Positions 17,543 to 27,661 of a DNA stretch of 64,000 nucleotides are shown here, piece by piece. Source of the DNA: Shinella sp. SUS2 (GTDB taxonomy: Bacteria > Pseudomonadota > Alphaproteobacteria > Rhizobiales > Rhizobiaceae). Position 1 is the first letter of the stretch. Every line of letters begins with the position of its first letter. A model generated the notes under the pieces. That model searched no databases, was not told the origin of the DNA, and saw only the letters and a program-made list of their open reading frames with translations. Position numbers and translations under genes: made by a program. The stretch is from the NCBI RefSeq assembly GCF_001262505.1, contig NZ_KQ410742.1:1-64000 (forward strand). The letters run 5' to 3'.

Positions 17543-19810
17543 TCAAAGCGGAACGCCGTGCTCGGCCGCAAAGTCAGTAAGGATCTGGCGGACCGAGGCC
17601 GTCGGCCTGGTATCGTCGAGCGCCGGTGTCAGCACCGCTTCGAGTTTCGCCGCATCCAGCGACAACAGCATCGACTTGACCGGGCCGATCGCTGCCGGCG
17701 ACATCGAGACCGAGCGGAAGCCGATGCCAAGCAGCGCCATGGCCGAGATCGGCTTGCTCGCCATTTCCCCACACAACGTCACCAACGTGTCGTTGCGCAG
17801 GCCGGCGCGCACGATATCGCGCAGGATTCGCAGGAACGGCCGGCCGAGCGTGTCGAACCGATCGGAGACGCGGGCATTGCCACGGTCGACCGCCATGGCG
17901 AACTGGAAGAGATCGTTCGAGCCGACAGAGACGAAATCGACCTCCGCCATCAACTCATCGAGCTGCCAGAGCAATGCCGGCACTTCCAGCATGGCGCCGA
18001 ACTGCAGCTTCTTCGGCAACTGCTCGCCGATCTTCGACTGGCGCTGGATTTCCTTCTGCAAGAGGTCGCGGACCTCCTTCAATTCGGAAACCTCGGTCAC
18101 CATCGGCAGCATCAGCCGGAGGTCGGCGCCCGCCGCAGCGCGCAGCATGGCACGCAGCTGGGTGCGCAGCAGGCCCGGCCGGTCGAGCGACAGGCGGATG
18201 GCCCGCCAGCCGAGCGCCGGGTTTTCTTCCTCCGCCGCGCGGAAATAAGGCACCACCTTGTCGCCGCCGATATCGAGCGTGCGGAACGTCACCGGCCGAC
18301 CGCCGGCATGTTTCAGCACGTTGCGATAGAATGACTCCTGCTCCTCGGCCTTCGGCATGGTCGAGGCGATCATGAACTGAAGCTCGGTGCGGAAAAGGCC
18401 AATGCCGGATGCGCCGGATTCATTGAGATGCGGCAGGTCGACGAGCAGACCCGCATTCATCTGGAGATTGATCGCGCGGCCGTCCTTCGTGACGGGCTCG
18501 ACAGCGCGCAGCGCCCGGTACTGCTCCTGCCTGCGGGCGCGGAAGCGCACCTTTTCCTCATAGGAGCGCTGGAGGTCCGGCAGCGGTCGCAGATGCACCC
18601 GCCCGTCGTCACCATCGATGATGATCGGATCGCCGTTTTCCGCCAACGCCACGGCACCCGCCGCCTGGCCGACCACCGGAATGCCCATGGCGCGCGCGAC
18701 GATCACCACATGGCTGGTGACGGCGCCCTCCTCGAGCACCAGGCCGCGCACGTTCTCCCGCGGATAATCGAGTAGTTCCGCGGCCCCCATGGCGCGCGCA
18801 ACGACGATCGCATCATTCGGGAAGCTGCTGGCCGAGAGTTTCGCACCATAGCCGGTAAGCTGGCGCAGAAGCCGGTTGGCGAGATCGTCGAAATCGTGCA
18901 TGCGCTCGCGCAGGTACGGGTCCGTCAGGCGGATCATGCGCGCCTTGGTCTCGCTCTGCACGCGCTCGACCGCCGCTTCCGCGGTCAGGCCGTTGCGGAT
19001 CGCCTCTTCGAGCTTCCTCACCCAGCCGCGGTCATGCGCAAACATGCGATAGGTTTCCAGCACCTCGCGGTGCTCGCCCTCCATCGACACCTCGCGGCGC
19101 GACAGCATGTCGTCGATGGAAATGCGCAAGGACCCCAGCGCTTCGGCGAGGCGACCGAGCTCGTGTTCGGAATCCTCGTTCAAAAGGTTCGTGACGACGA
19201 TGCGCGGCTCGTGCAGCACGACATAACCGAGACCGATACCCTCACCGAAGCTCGCCCCTTCGATCGCGACGGGGCGGGACAGGTCCAGCTCGAGGCCGGG
19301 CTTGGTGAGCTTCTTCAGCTCGCCGGTCGCCACCATTTCCGCAATCACCATCGCCGTCGTTTCGAGCGCCTCCACCTCGTCTTCGCGGTAGGTGCGGCTC
19401 GCCCTGTTCTGCACGACAAGCACGCCGAGCGCCCTGCCGGTGCGCAAGATAGGAACGCCGAGGAAGGAGTGGTAGATCTCTTCGCCCGTTTCCGGCAGGT
19501 ATGTGAAGGCGGGATGGGATTGCGCGTCAGAAAGGTTCAGGGGCCGCGCGGACGCGGCAATCGTGCCGACGAGGCCCTGGCCCATCTTGAGCTGGGCAAG
19601 GTGGACGGCACCGGGATTGAGACCTTCGGTCGCATAGAGTTCGAGCACGCCATCGGAGCGCAGCACGTAGACGGAACACACTTCCGCGACCATGTTCTGC
19701 GCGATCTGGCGCACGATCTGGTCAAGGCGCTCCTGCGGCTCAAGCGGCTCCGCCATGAGTTCGCGCAGCCGCTTGAGAAGAACGCGCGGACCCGCGGAGA
19801 GGTCTCTCAT
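17543..19810 (-). CDS. ptsP: PEP-protein phosphotransferase of the nitrogen PTS (EI-Ntr)
   Basis: A 755-residue enzyme I homologue. An N-terminal GAF domain (about 1-170), characteristic of PtsP, precedes the PEP-utilising regions. His367 in 'VTSHVVIVARAMGIPVVGQ' is the phosphorylated residue; the PEP-binding barrel (about 450-740) carries 'GIGLFRTELQFM', 'RTLDIGGDK', 'SVGSNDLFQFAMAVDR' and 'LCGEMAS'. It passes phosphate to NPr and EIIA-Ntr to regulate potassium, carbon and nitrogen processes, with the GAF domain sensing nitrogen state in related bacteria. It lies between lysC and prfA. Confidence 0.95.
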   Translation of the reverse strand: MRDLSAGPRVLLKRLRELMAEPLEPQERLDQIVRQIAQNMVAEVCSVYVLRSDGVLELYATEGLNPGAVHLAQLKMGQGLVGTIAASARPLNLSDAQSHPAFTYLPETGEEIYHSFLGVPILRTGRALGVLVVQNRASRTYREDEVEALETTAMVIAEMVATGELKKLTKPGLELDLSRPVAIEGASFGEGIGLGYVVLHEPRIVVTNLLNEDSEHELGRLAEALGSLRISIDDMLSRREVSMEGEHREVLETYRMFAHDRGWVRKLEEAIRNGLTAEAAVERVQSETKARMIRLTDPYLRERMHDFDDLANRLLRQLTGYGAKLSASSFPNDAIVVARAMGAAELLDYPRENVRGLVLEEGAVTSHVVIVARAMGIPVVGQAAGAVALAENGDPIIIDGDDGRVHLRPLPDLQRSYEEKVRFRARRQEQYRALRAVEPVTKDGRAINLQMNAGLLVDLPHLNESGASGIGLFRTELQFMIASTMPKAEEQESFYRNVLKHAGGRPVTFRTLDIGGDKVVPYFRAAEEENPALGWRAIRLSLDRPGLLRTQLRAMLRAAAGADLRLMLPMVTEVSELKEVRDLLQKEIQRQSKIGEQLPKKLQFGAMLEVPALLWQLDELMAEVDFVSVGSNDLFQFAMAVDRGNARVSDRFDTLGRPFLRILRDIVRAGLRNDTLVTLCGEMASKPISAMALLGIGFRSVSMSPAAIGPVKSMLLSLDAAKLEAVLTPALDDTRPTASVRQILTDFAAEHGVPL

Positions 19811-19896
19811 CGCGTGGCGTCTCCCGAAAATGACGTTACTCCGCCGGCGCGGGCTACGCCGGCGATCCCATGGATCGGCGCCGAGTCGGCCGGTCC

Positions 19897-21171
19897 TTAC
19901 TTCTTATCGAGACCGTAGACGGAATGCAAAGTCCGAACGGCGAGTTCAACATAAGGACCGTCGATCAGGATGGAAATCTTGATCTCGGACGTTGTGATCG
20001 CCTTGATGTTGATGCCCTTCTCGGCGAGCGCGCGGAAAGCCGAGGCGGCAACGCCCGCATGGCTGCGCATGCCGATGCCGATGACGGAAACCTTGACCAG
20101 GCCCGTCTCGTGCTGGATCACGTCGAAGCCGACCTTCTCCTTGGCGCCGTCGAGAACCTTGAGCGCCTTCTCCACATCGCCGAACGGAACGGTGAAGGTC
20201 ATATCGGTCTTCGAGCCGTCCTCGGAAATGTTCTGGACGATCATGTCGACATTGATATGCGCCTCGGCGAGCGGACCGAAGATCGCGGCCGACACACCCG
20301 GCCGGTCGGCGACGCGGCGGAGCGAGATCTGCGCTTCATCCTTGGCATAGGCGATGCCGGTTACGACTTCCTGTTCCACGATCTCATCCTCATCACAAAT
20401 CAACGTACCGGGCGGGTTCAGAAGATCGCCCATGCCCGGCGCATCGGGATCCTCGAAAGAGGAACGAACGAAGGTGCGTACCTTGTGCACCATGGCAAGC
20501 TCGACCGAGCGCACCTGCAGAACCTTCGCCCCGAGCGAGGCCATTTCGAGCATTTCCTCGAAGGCAATCTTCTTGAGGCGGCGGGCCTTCGGCTCGATGC
20601 GCGGATCCGTCGTGTAGACGCCGTCGACGTCGGTGTAGATATCGCAGCGATCCGCCTTTACGGCAGCGGCAATGGCGACGGCCGACGTGTCCGAACCGCC
20701 GCGGCCGAGCGTCGCGACGCGGTTGTCCGGGCCGAGGCCCTGGAAGCCGGCGACGACAGCGACCTGGCCGGTACCCATGCGGCGAATGATTTCCGCGCCT
20801 TCGATGTCGAGGATGCGGGCAGCGCCGTGGGCGTTGTCGGTCTTGATCGGGATCTGCCAGCCCTGCCAGGATCGGGCATCGATGCCCATCGACTGGAGTG
20901 CGATAGCAAGAAGGCCGGCGGTGACGAGTTCACCGGAGGCGACGATCGCGTCATATTCGCGCGCGTCGTAGAAGGGCGAGTTGGCACCCGTGACCTTCGG
21001 CATGTTCTGCACCCAGGCGACGAGCTCGTTCGTCTTGCCGGACATGGCCGAAACGACGACCGCGACCTCATGGCCGGCATCGACCTCACGTTTCACGTGG
21101 CGGGCTACATTGTGGATACGGTCGAGGTCAGCGACGGACGTTCCGCCGAATTTCATCACGATGCGTGCCAT
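19897..21171 (-). CDS. lysC: Aspartate kinase
   Basis: A 424-residue monofunctional aspartokinase making aspartyl phosphate for lysine, threonine and methionine synthesis. The N-terminal 'MKFGGTSVAD' nucleotide and substrate motif, 'GRGGSDTSAVAIAAA' and 'DVDGVYTTDPR' are all present. Two C-terminal ACT domains (about 265-340 and 345-424) indicate feedback control by amino acids. It is upstream of ptsP by 86 bases on the same strand. Together with metA in this window it supplies the route aspartate to methionine. Confidence 0.97.
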   Translation of the reverse strand: MARIVMKFGGTSVADLDRIHNVARHVKREVDAGHEVAVVVSAMSGKTNELVAWVQNMPKVTGANSPFYDAREYDAIVASGELVTAGLLAIALQSMGIDARSWQGWQIPIKTDNAHGAARILDIEGAEIIRRMGTGQVAVVAGFQGLGPDNRVATLGRGGSDTSAVAIAAAVKADRCDIYTDVDGVYTTDPRIEPKARRLKKIAFEEMLEMASLGAKVLQVRSVELAMVHKVRTFVRSSFEDPDAPGMGDLLNPPGTLICDEDEIVEQEVVTGIAYAKDEAQISLRRVADRPGVSAAIFGPLAEAHINVDMIVQNISEDGSKTDMTFTVPFGDVEKALKVLDGAKEKVGFDVIQHETGLVKVSVIGIGMRSHAGVAASAFRALAEKGINIKAITTSEIKISILIDGPYVELAVRTLHSVYGLDKK

Positions 21172-21220
21172 GAGTGTATACCGCTATTCCAAATAATCGC
21201 GCGAGCGCGCGGGAGAAACC

Positions 21221-21247
21221 GCGGGGTCTCTTAGCGGAAGACCCCGC
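21221..21247. terminator. Hairpin between methyltransferase and lysC genes
   Basis: Nine-base arms GCGGGGTCT and AGACCCCGC around a nine-base loop, 43 bases past the methyltransferase stop. On the minus strand GGTTTCTCC follows, a weak T run. Confidence 0.5.
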
Positions 21248-21289
21248 GCTGCGCAATGCATGGAATCCGGCAAACGGTCTTTCGTAGAT

Positions 21290-21856
21290 CTAAGCCTTGC
21301 GGCCGATCCGGTAGACGAAGGCAGGCGGAACGTTGCGCAGCGTGCCCCCGATCCGGACAGCGGAGAGGCCAAGCCTGTCGAGCACGGCGCGCGGCACTGG
21401 GCAGCGGAGGCCATACGTGAACTGATAGAGCGAAGCCCCCTCGCCAAGCCGCGCGAAGGTGCCGGCAAGGATTGCAAAAACCTTCTCCGGCCGCATGGAG
21501 AGCAGCGGCAGGCCGCTGATCGCCGCACCCGCGGGCATGGGGCAGAACCGCGCGATGCGCGCCGCATCCGTGCAGGCGATCTGCGCCTTCGGGAAGCGCT
21601 GCTGCAGCAGCGCCGCGAATTCCACCCCCATTTCGACGAGGACGATGTCCTCCTCCGCAACACCGCGTCGCAGCAGCGCCCGCGTGAAGACGCCCGTTCC
21701 GGGCCCAAGCTCGATGACCCGGCCGGTCTGCGGCCCGATCTCCCGCACGATGAGATCCGCCAATGCCTTGCCGGACGGCGTGGCCGAGGCGACCCGCAGC
21801 GGATCGCGCATCCAGGCGCGGAAGAAATGATAGGCGTCCATCGTCAGGGCGGTCAT
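21290..21856 (-). CDS. SAM-dependent methyltransferase, PmtA-like
   Basis: A 188-residue class I methyltransferase. 'RVIELGPGTGVFTRALL' binds SAM, 'VLVEMGVEF' is motif II, and the opening 'FFRAWMRDPLRVASATPSGKALADLI' resembles bacterial phospholipid N-methyltransferases of the PmtA type and rRNA dimethylases. The lipid assignment is the better fit but not certain. The start ATG at 21856 overlaps the stop of the upstream SDR gene (ATGA), with GGAG eight bases before it, so the two are translationally coupled. Confidence 0.75.
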   Translation of the reverse strand: MTALTMDAYHFFRAWMRDPLRVASATPSGKALADLIVREIGPQTGRVIELGPGTGVFTRALLRRGVAEEDIVLVEMGVEFAALLQQRFPKAQIACTDAARIARFCPMPAGAAISGLPLLSMRPEKVFAILAGTFARLGEGASLYQFTYGLRCPVPRAVLDRLGLSAVRIGGTLRNVPPAFVYRIGRKA

Positions 21857-22821
21857 TGCTGGTGCTCCACAACAGAAGGAAAGATGAGGCCGGTAAGGTC
21901 TTCCGACAACCGCCACAGCCGCGCGGCAAGGGCGGGATCGGTCGCGGGAGGCAGCGGATGCACATGCGAGGGCGCACCGCGCATCTCGCGAAACCCATCC
22001 GGGCCGATGAACTCGCCGCCGCGAAGACCAGCAGCCGTTGCCGCATGGAGCTGGTTCAGCACACCCTGCTCTGCATTCTGCGCGAGGAATCGGTTGCCGA
22101 TGCGCATGAAAAGACGCAGCGCGCCGGATGTCGCATTGGTCTGGAGATTGGTGTTGGAGTAACCGGGATGGGCGAGCACGCTGAGGAGCGGCAAGCAGGC
22201 CGCCTTGAGCCGGCGATCGAGCTCCAGCGCGAAAAGTACGTTGGCAAGCTTCGACTGGGCGTAGAAGGCGAGGCGGCCATAGGTTTTCTCGCCCTTGATA
22301 TCCTCAAAATGGATGCGGCCGCGGCGATGCAGCTCGGAACTGACGGTGACGACGCGTGCACCGGGCGCCGCAGAAAGCAGCGGCAGCAGGTGTAGCGTCA
22401 GTGCAAAATGGGCAAGGTGATTGACGCCGAACTGGGTCTCGTGGCCCTGCCGCGTCAATCCGCGCGGCGGCATCATGACACCGGCATTGTTGACGAGGAG
22501 ATCGACTGGCCGGCCCTCGGCGGCGAGCCAGTCAGCAAAGGCCGCGACATTGGCGAGATCGGCAAGATCGAGCCGGCGGAGCACGACCTTGGCACCGGGA
22601 AGCTCGGCGCGAAGGCGGGTCAGCGCCCGCTCCCCCCGGTCCGAATCCCGCGCGGTCATCACCACGTCGGCGCCCCTCCTCGCAAGCTCCCGAACGGTCA
22701 GGAAACCGAGGCCGCTATTGGCGCCGGTCACCACGGCAAGGCGACCGGCCTGATCCGGCATCTGCGAAAGGGTCCATGGTTCCCGCCTCGTCTCGGCGAT
22801 TGCCACATCGGCTACACGCAC
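21853..22821 (-). CDS. Short-chain dehydrogenase, retinol dehydrogenase-like
   Basis: A 322-residue classical-fold SDR. The cofactor loop is 'VTGANSGLGFLTV' (about 30-42), 'NNAGVM' follows, and the active site is S...'YAQSKLAN' (Tyr-x-x-x-Lys). The long C-terminal part resembles retinol dehydrogenase and protochlorophyllide reductase relatives; the substrate is unknown. GTG at 22821 has GAGG nine bases upstream and leaves a 20-residue extension; ATG at 22761 is an alternative start nearer the family norm. It is divergent from a TetR gene with a palindromic operator between, so that regulator probably controls it. Confidence 0.85.
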   Translation of the reverse strand: MRVADVAIAETRREPWTLSQMPDQAGRLAVVTGANSGLGFLTVRELARRGADVVMTARDSDRGERALTRLRAELPGAKVVLRRLDLADLANVAAFADWLAAEGRPVDLLVNNAGVMMPPRGLTRQGHETQFGVNHLAHFALTLHLLPLLSAAPGARVVTVSSELHRRGRIHFEDIKGEKTYGRLAFYAQSKLANVLFALELDRRLKAACLPLLSVLAHPGYSNTNLQTNATSGALRLFMRIGNRFLAQNAEQGVLNQLHAATAAGLRGGEFIGPDGFREMRGAPSHVHPLPPATDPALAARLWRLSEDLTGLIFPSVVEHQQ

Positions 22822-22845
22822 TATGATACCTCGCAGAAATCTGAA

Positions 22846-22888
22846 CAGTGTTTACATTGTGCTAGCGCACAATCTTTACACTGTAAAG
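22846..22888. promoter_or_regulatory. Palindromic operator between SDR and TetR genes
   Basis: Two perfect palindromes lie side by side: ATTGTGC-TAGC-GCACAAT (22856-22873) and CTTTACA-C-TGTAAAG (22874-22888). The wider region 22846-22883 is itself a dyad (CAGTGT...ATTGTGC matched by its complement at 13 of 17 positions). It ends 23 bases before the TetR start and 24 before the SDR GTG, ideal for autoregulation. Confidence 0.8.
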
Positions 22889-22911
22889 ATGACATATCTG
22901 CGAGGCCTGCC

Positions 22912-23541
22912 ATGAACGAGAAAAAAACTGCCGAGCGCGGCTACCATCACGGCGACCTGCGCGACGCGCTGATCCGCGCCGCCGACGAACTCCTTGCCGA
23001 ACGCGACCTCGAAGGGTTCACTTTGCGCGAAACGGCCCGGCGGGCCGGGGTTTCACCCGCCGCACCCTCGCACCATTTCGGTGGCGCCGCCGGCCTTCTC
23101 ACCGAAGTTGCCGCCCTCGGCTGGGCGGAGCTTGCGCGCCGTCTGGCGACTGCCGGCGAAACCGGCAGCACAGCCGAGCGCCTCAAGGCCCAGGGCGTCG
23201 CCTATGTGCGCTTTGCCGTGGATTTTCCCGGACGCTTCCACCTGATGTTCCGCCACGACATGCTGCTGCACGACCAGCCCTCGCTCGACCAGGCGACAGG
23301 AGCAGCCTGGAATGCGCTCGCGCGAACCGTGCTCGCCCTGCGCGGCCAGAAGGAAGGCGAGGAACTCGATGCCGAGGGCGAGGCCGTGCTGATCGGCATC
23401 TGGTCGACGGCGCACGGCTTTGCCCACCTGACGCTCGACAAGAAGCTTTCCCGCATTGCCGAATGCGCCAGCGAGACGGACATGCTGGATACGCTCTTCC
23501 CCTCCATCATCGATACGCTCTGGGTGAAACGGCTCGGCTGA
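22912..23541 (+). CDS. TetR/AcrR-family transcriptional regulator
   Basis: A 209-residue TetR-type repressor. The helix-turn-helix is 'FTLRETARRAGVSPAAPSHHFGG' (about residues 35-57, the family turn). The C-terminal ligand domain includes 'GRFHLMFRHDMLLHD' and is of the TetR_C type found beside dehydrogenases. GAGG precedes the ATG by eight bases. It faces the SDR gene across the dyad at 22846-22888, so it most likely represses that operon and itself. The effector is unknown. Confidence 0.9.
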   Translation: MNEKKTAERGYHHGDLRDALIRAADELLAERDLEGFTLRETARRAGVSPAAPSHHFGGAAGLLTEVAALGWAELARRLATAGETGSTAERLKAQGVAYVRFAVDFPGRFHLMFRHDMLLHDQPSLDQATGAAWNALARTVLALRGQKEGEELDAEGEAVLIGIWSTAHGFAHLTLDKKLSRIAECASETDMLDTLFPSIIDTLWVKRLG

Positions 23542-23648
23542 ACGAAAAGGCCCGCACACCTTTCGGCACGCGGGCAAAGGGGATCGGATGATACGGCACG
23601 TCCGGCAGGGCCGCATCGCGACCGTGCCGGAAACGCCAGAAAGGATAG

Positions 23649-23675
23649 GCCGCGGGCAAAAAGATCGCCCGCGGC
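23649..23675 (-). terminator. Hairpin at the end of the glycerol transport operon
   Basis: Nine-base arms GCCGCGGGC and GCCCGCGGC around AAAAAGATC, ten bases past the glpV stop. There is no long T run; a second GC-rich fold at 23550-23575 may serve the convergent TetR gene. Confidence 0.5.
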
Positions 23676-23684
23676 CGGTTCGCC

Positions 23685-25406
23685 TTACTTCTGCCAGCTC
23701 TTGACGAGTTCGTCGTAGTTGACCGTGAGCGGCTTTTCCTTCTCGTTCTCGATCTTCAGCTGCGGCGCAAGGTTGCCCTTCGCGACGGCATCCTTGTTCC
23801 AGTATTCGAGATCGTGCTCTTCGGCGAGCTTCGGACCCATGTCGCCCATGACGCCGGCGCGCTCAAGGCGCTCCAGCACCTTTTCCTGCTCGGCGCAGAG
23901 CGAATCCATGGCTTCCTGCGCGGTCTTGGCACCCGAGGATGCATCGCCGATCGCCTGCCACCACAGCTGTGCCAGCTTCGGGTAGTCCGGGATGTTCGTG
24001 CCGGTCGGCGACCACTGAACGCGGGCCGGCGAACGATAGAACTCGATGAGACCGCCAAGCTTCGGCGCCCGCTCCGTGAAGGAGTTGTGGGCGATCGAGG
24101 ATTCGCGGATCAACGTCAGGCCGACATGGCTCTTCTTGACGTCGACCGTCTTGGAGACAACGAACTGCGCATAGAGCCAGGCGGCCTTGGCGCGATCGTC
24201 AGGCGTCGACTTCAAGAGCGTCCAGGAACCCACATCCTGGTAGCCGAGCTTCATGCCGTCCTTCCAGTAGACGCCATGGGGCGACGGGGCAAAGCGCCAC
24301 TTCGGGGTACCGTCCGCATTGACGACCGGCAGGCCCTCCTTCACGAAATCGGCGGTGAACGCCGTATAGGTGAACATCTGCTGGGCGACTTCACCCTGCG
24401 AGGGAACCGGACCGGATTCGGAGAAGGTCATGCCGCCGGCTGCTGCCGGTGCGTAGGCCTTCAGCCAATCGAGGTACTTCTGGATGGCGTAGACGGAAGC
24501 CGGACCGTTGGTGTCACCACCGCGGGCAACGCACGAGCCGACCGGACGGGAGTTCTCATCGACCTTGACGCCCCATTCGTCGACGGGCTTGCCGTTCGGA
24601 ATGCCCTTGTCGCCGTTGCCGGCCATCGAGAGCCAGGCGTCGGTAAAGCGCCAGCCAAGCGACGGGTCCTTCTTGCCGTAGTCCATGTGGCCATAGACCT
24701 TCTTGCCGTCGATCTCGCGGCCGGTGAAGAACTCGGCGATGTCCTCGTAAGCGGACCAGTTGACCGGAACGCCGAGATCGTAGCCATACTTCGCCTTGAA
24801 GTCCGCCTTGTTCTTCTCGTCGTTGAACCAGTCGTAGCGGAACCAGTAGAGGTTCGCGAACTGCTGGTCGGGCAGCTGGTAGAGCTTGCCGTCAGGCGCG
24901 GTCGTGAAGGACTTGCCGATGAAGTCATCAAGGTCGAGCGTCGGGTTGGTGACGTCCTTGCCCTCGTTCGCCATGAAATCGGTCAGCGAGCGGGCCTGCT
25001 GGTAGCGCCAATGGGTGCCGATCAGGTCCGAGTCGTTGACATAGGCGTCGTAGATGTTCTCGCCCGACTGCATCTGCGTCTGGAGCTTTTCGATGACGTC
25101 GCCTTCGCCGATCAGGTCGTGGGTGATCTTGATGCCGGTGATGGCGGTGAAGGCCGGCGCAAGGACCTTCGATTCGTATTCATGCGTGGTGATCGTTTCG
25201 GAGACGACCTTGATCTCCATGCCGGCGAACGGCTTTGCCGCATCGACGAACCACTGCATTTCCGCTTCCTGGCCGGCACGGTCGAGCGTGGACAGGTCGC
25301 CGATTTCCGCATCGAGGAATTTCTTCGCGGCATCCATGTCCGCGAATGCGGAGCCGGTAAACGCCAGCAGCATGACTGCCGTCGTCGTCAGAAGTTGCTT
25401 TCGCAT
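23685..25406 (-). CDS. glpV: Glycerol ABC transporter substrate-binding protein
   Basis: A 573-residue periplasmic binding protein with a Sec signal peptide (residues 1-22, cleavage after 'GSAFA'). Its length and C-terminal Trp-rich part match the large binding proteins of rhizobial glycerol and polyol systems. Typical segments include 'KLYQLPDQQFANLYWFRYDWF' region and 'YQDVGSWTLLKSTPDDRAKAAWLYAQF' region. It is the last gene of glpS-T-P-Q-U-V, the arrangement described in Rhizobium leguminosarum for glycerol uptake. The frame continues upstream into the glpU region, but the ATG at 25406 has a good ribosome site (GGGAGGAT) and starts the signal peptide. Confidence 0.92.
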   Translation of the reverse strand: MRKQLLTTTAVMLLAFTGSAFADMDAAKKFLDAEIGDLSTLDRAGQEAEMQWFVDAAKPFAGMEIKVVSETITTHEYESKVLAPAFTAITGIKITHDLIGEGDVIEKLQTQMQSGENIYDAYVNDSDLIGTHWRYQQARSLTDFMANEGKDVTNPTLDLDDFIGKSFTTAPDGKLYQLPDQQFANLYWFRYDWFNDEKNKADFKAKYGYDLGVPVNWSAYEDIAEFFTGREIDGKKVYGHMDYGKKDPSLGWRFTDAWLSMAGNGDKGIPNGKPVDEWGVKVDENSRPVGSCVARGGDTNGPASVYAIQKYLDWLKAYAPAAAGGMTFSESGPVPSQGEVAQQMFTYTAFTADFVKEGLPVVNADGTPKWRFAPSPHGVYWKDGMKLGYQDVGSWTLLKSTPDDRAKAAWLYAQFVVSKTVDVKKSHVGLTLIRESSIAHNSFTERAPKLGGLIEFYRSPARVQWSPTGTNIPDYPKLAQLWWQAIGDASSGAKTAQEAMDSLCAEQEKVLERLERAGVMGDMGPKLAEEHDLEYWNKDAVAKGNLAPQLKIENEKEKPLTVNYDELVKSWQK

Positions 25407-25480
25407 ATTGATCCTCCCTTGGGGTTTTGCGATTGCATCTGCGAAGGCCCCTATCTCCCCGGGGCCCCCATTTTCTTTGC

Positions 25481-25899
25481 CTAGACGAAGCGGAAAACGC
25501 CGATGGCGTAGACCACAGACAAGGCAAGAGCCCACCACAGGTTGGGGCCGACGAGCCCCAGCCATGCGAGATGAATGAACGCCGAGCCGAGCAGCGACAC
25601 GAAGAGCCGGTCGCCGCGGGTCGTCTCGAAGCGCAGGATGCCGACGCGCGGGGATCCACCCGGGCGGGCATATTCCCACACCGCCATCAGCGCGATCAGC
25701 GTGAAGATCGTCAGGAAGAACATGGCCGTCGGGAACGACCAGGCCATCCAGCCGCCCGGAATGAGCGAGGCGAACCAGTCGCGTGCGCCGTCCTTGACGG
25801 GGATCGCCATGACAAGGAGGCCGGTGAGGACGGCGTAGGTGGCAAGCACGGCGGCAAGCGCCACCGGCCAGCGGTTGGTGCGGCTTACGACAGCGGCCA

Positions 25900-25900
<1 letters not shown>
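25481..25900 (-). CDS. glpU: DUF2160 membrane protein of the glycerol transporter operon
   Basis: A 139-residue protein with about four hydrophobic segments (residues 11-32, 55-75, 98-115, 118-138). It belongs to the DUF2160 family, members of which sit in glycerol ABC operons; the symbol follows the R. leguminosarum naming and its molecular role is not established. Its ATG overlaps the glpQ stop by one base (TGATG), so the two are coupled. Confidence 0.85.
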
Positions 25901-26781
<881 letters not shown>

Positions 26782-26792
26782 GGTTTCCTCCC

Positions 26793-27659
26793 TCACGCCT
26801 GTTCGTCGCTGCTGGTCATGACCGTGTAGAAGATCCACGACAGCAGCAGGATGATCAGGAAGTAGATGATGGACATGGCCGCGGCCGGGCCGAGGTCGAA
26901 CTGGCCGATCGCCATCTTGACGAGGTCGATCGACAGGAAGGTCGTCGAGTTGCCCGGGCCGCCGCCGGTGACGACGAAGGGCTCCGTATAGATCATGAAA
27001 CTATCCATGAAGCGCAGCAGGAAGGCGATCAAAAGGACGCGCTTCATCTTGGGCAGCTGGATGTAGCGGAACACGGCCCAGCGCGACGCGCCGTCGATCT
27101 TGGCCGCCTGGTAGTAGGCCTCCGGGATCGAGACGAGGCCGGCATAGCACAGGAGCACGACAAGGCTCGTCCAGTGCCAGACGTCCATGACGATCAGCGT
27201 CAGCCAGGCGTCGAAGACGTTGTTGACGTAGTTGTAGCTGATGCCGAGCGCATCGAGCGTGCGGCCGAGCAGGCCGATATCGACGCGGCCGAAAACCTGC
27301 CAGATCGTGCCGACGACGTTCCACGGAATGAGCAGCGGCAGCGCCATCAGCACGAGGCAGACCGGTACGCCAAGCCCCTTCTTGGGCATGTTGAGCGCAA
27401 TCAGGATGCCGAGCGGGATCTCGATGGACAGGATGATGCCGGAGAACAGCAGGTTGCGGCCGAGCGCCTGCCAGAAACGATCGGATTCCAGCACGTCGGA
27501 AAACCAGCCGACGCCGTTCCAGAAGAACTGGTTGTTGCCGAACGTGTCCTGAACCGAATAGTTCACCACCGTCATCAGCGGGATCACCGCCGAGAAGGCG
27601 ACGAGCAGCAGGACCGGCAGGACCATGAACCAGGCCTTGTTGTTCCAGGTCTTGTTCAT
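26793..27659 (-). CDS. glpP: Glycerol ABC transporter permease (inner membrane)
   Basis: A 288-residue permease with six membrane helices; the EAA loop is 'IPEAYYQAAKIDGASRWAVFRYIQLPKM' region, here with the Gly in place. It is the partner of glpQ. ATG at 27659 follows GGGAGGG by six bases, and sits two bases after the glpT stop, so synthesis is tightly coupled. Segments such as 'PLLIPWNVVGTIWQVFGRV' lie in the membrane core. Confidence 0.93.
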   Translation of the reverse strand: MNKTWNNKAWFMVLPVLLLVAFSAVIPLMTVVNYSVQDTFGNNQFFWNGVGWFSDVLESDRFWQALGRNLLFSGIILSIEIPLGILIALNMPKKGLGVPVCLVLMALPLLIPWNVVGTIWQVFGRVDIGLLGRTLDALGISYNYVNNVFDAWLTLIVMDVWHWTSLVVLLCYAGLVSIPEAYYQAAKIDGASRWAVFRYIQLPKMKRVLLIAFLLRFMDSFMIYTEPFVVTGGGPGNSTTFLSIDLVKMAIGQFDLGPAAAMSIIYFLIILLLSWIFYTVMTSSDEQA

Positions 27660-27661
27660 CG

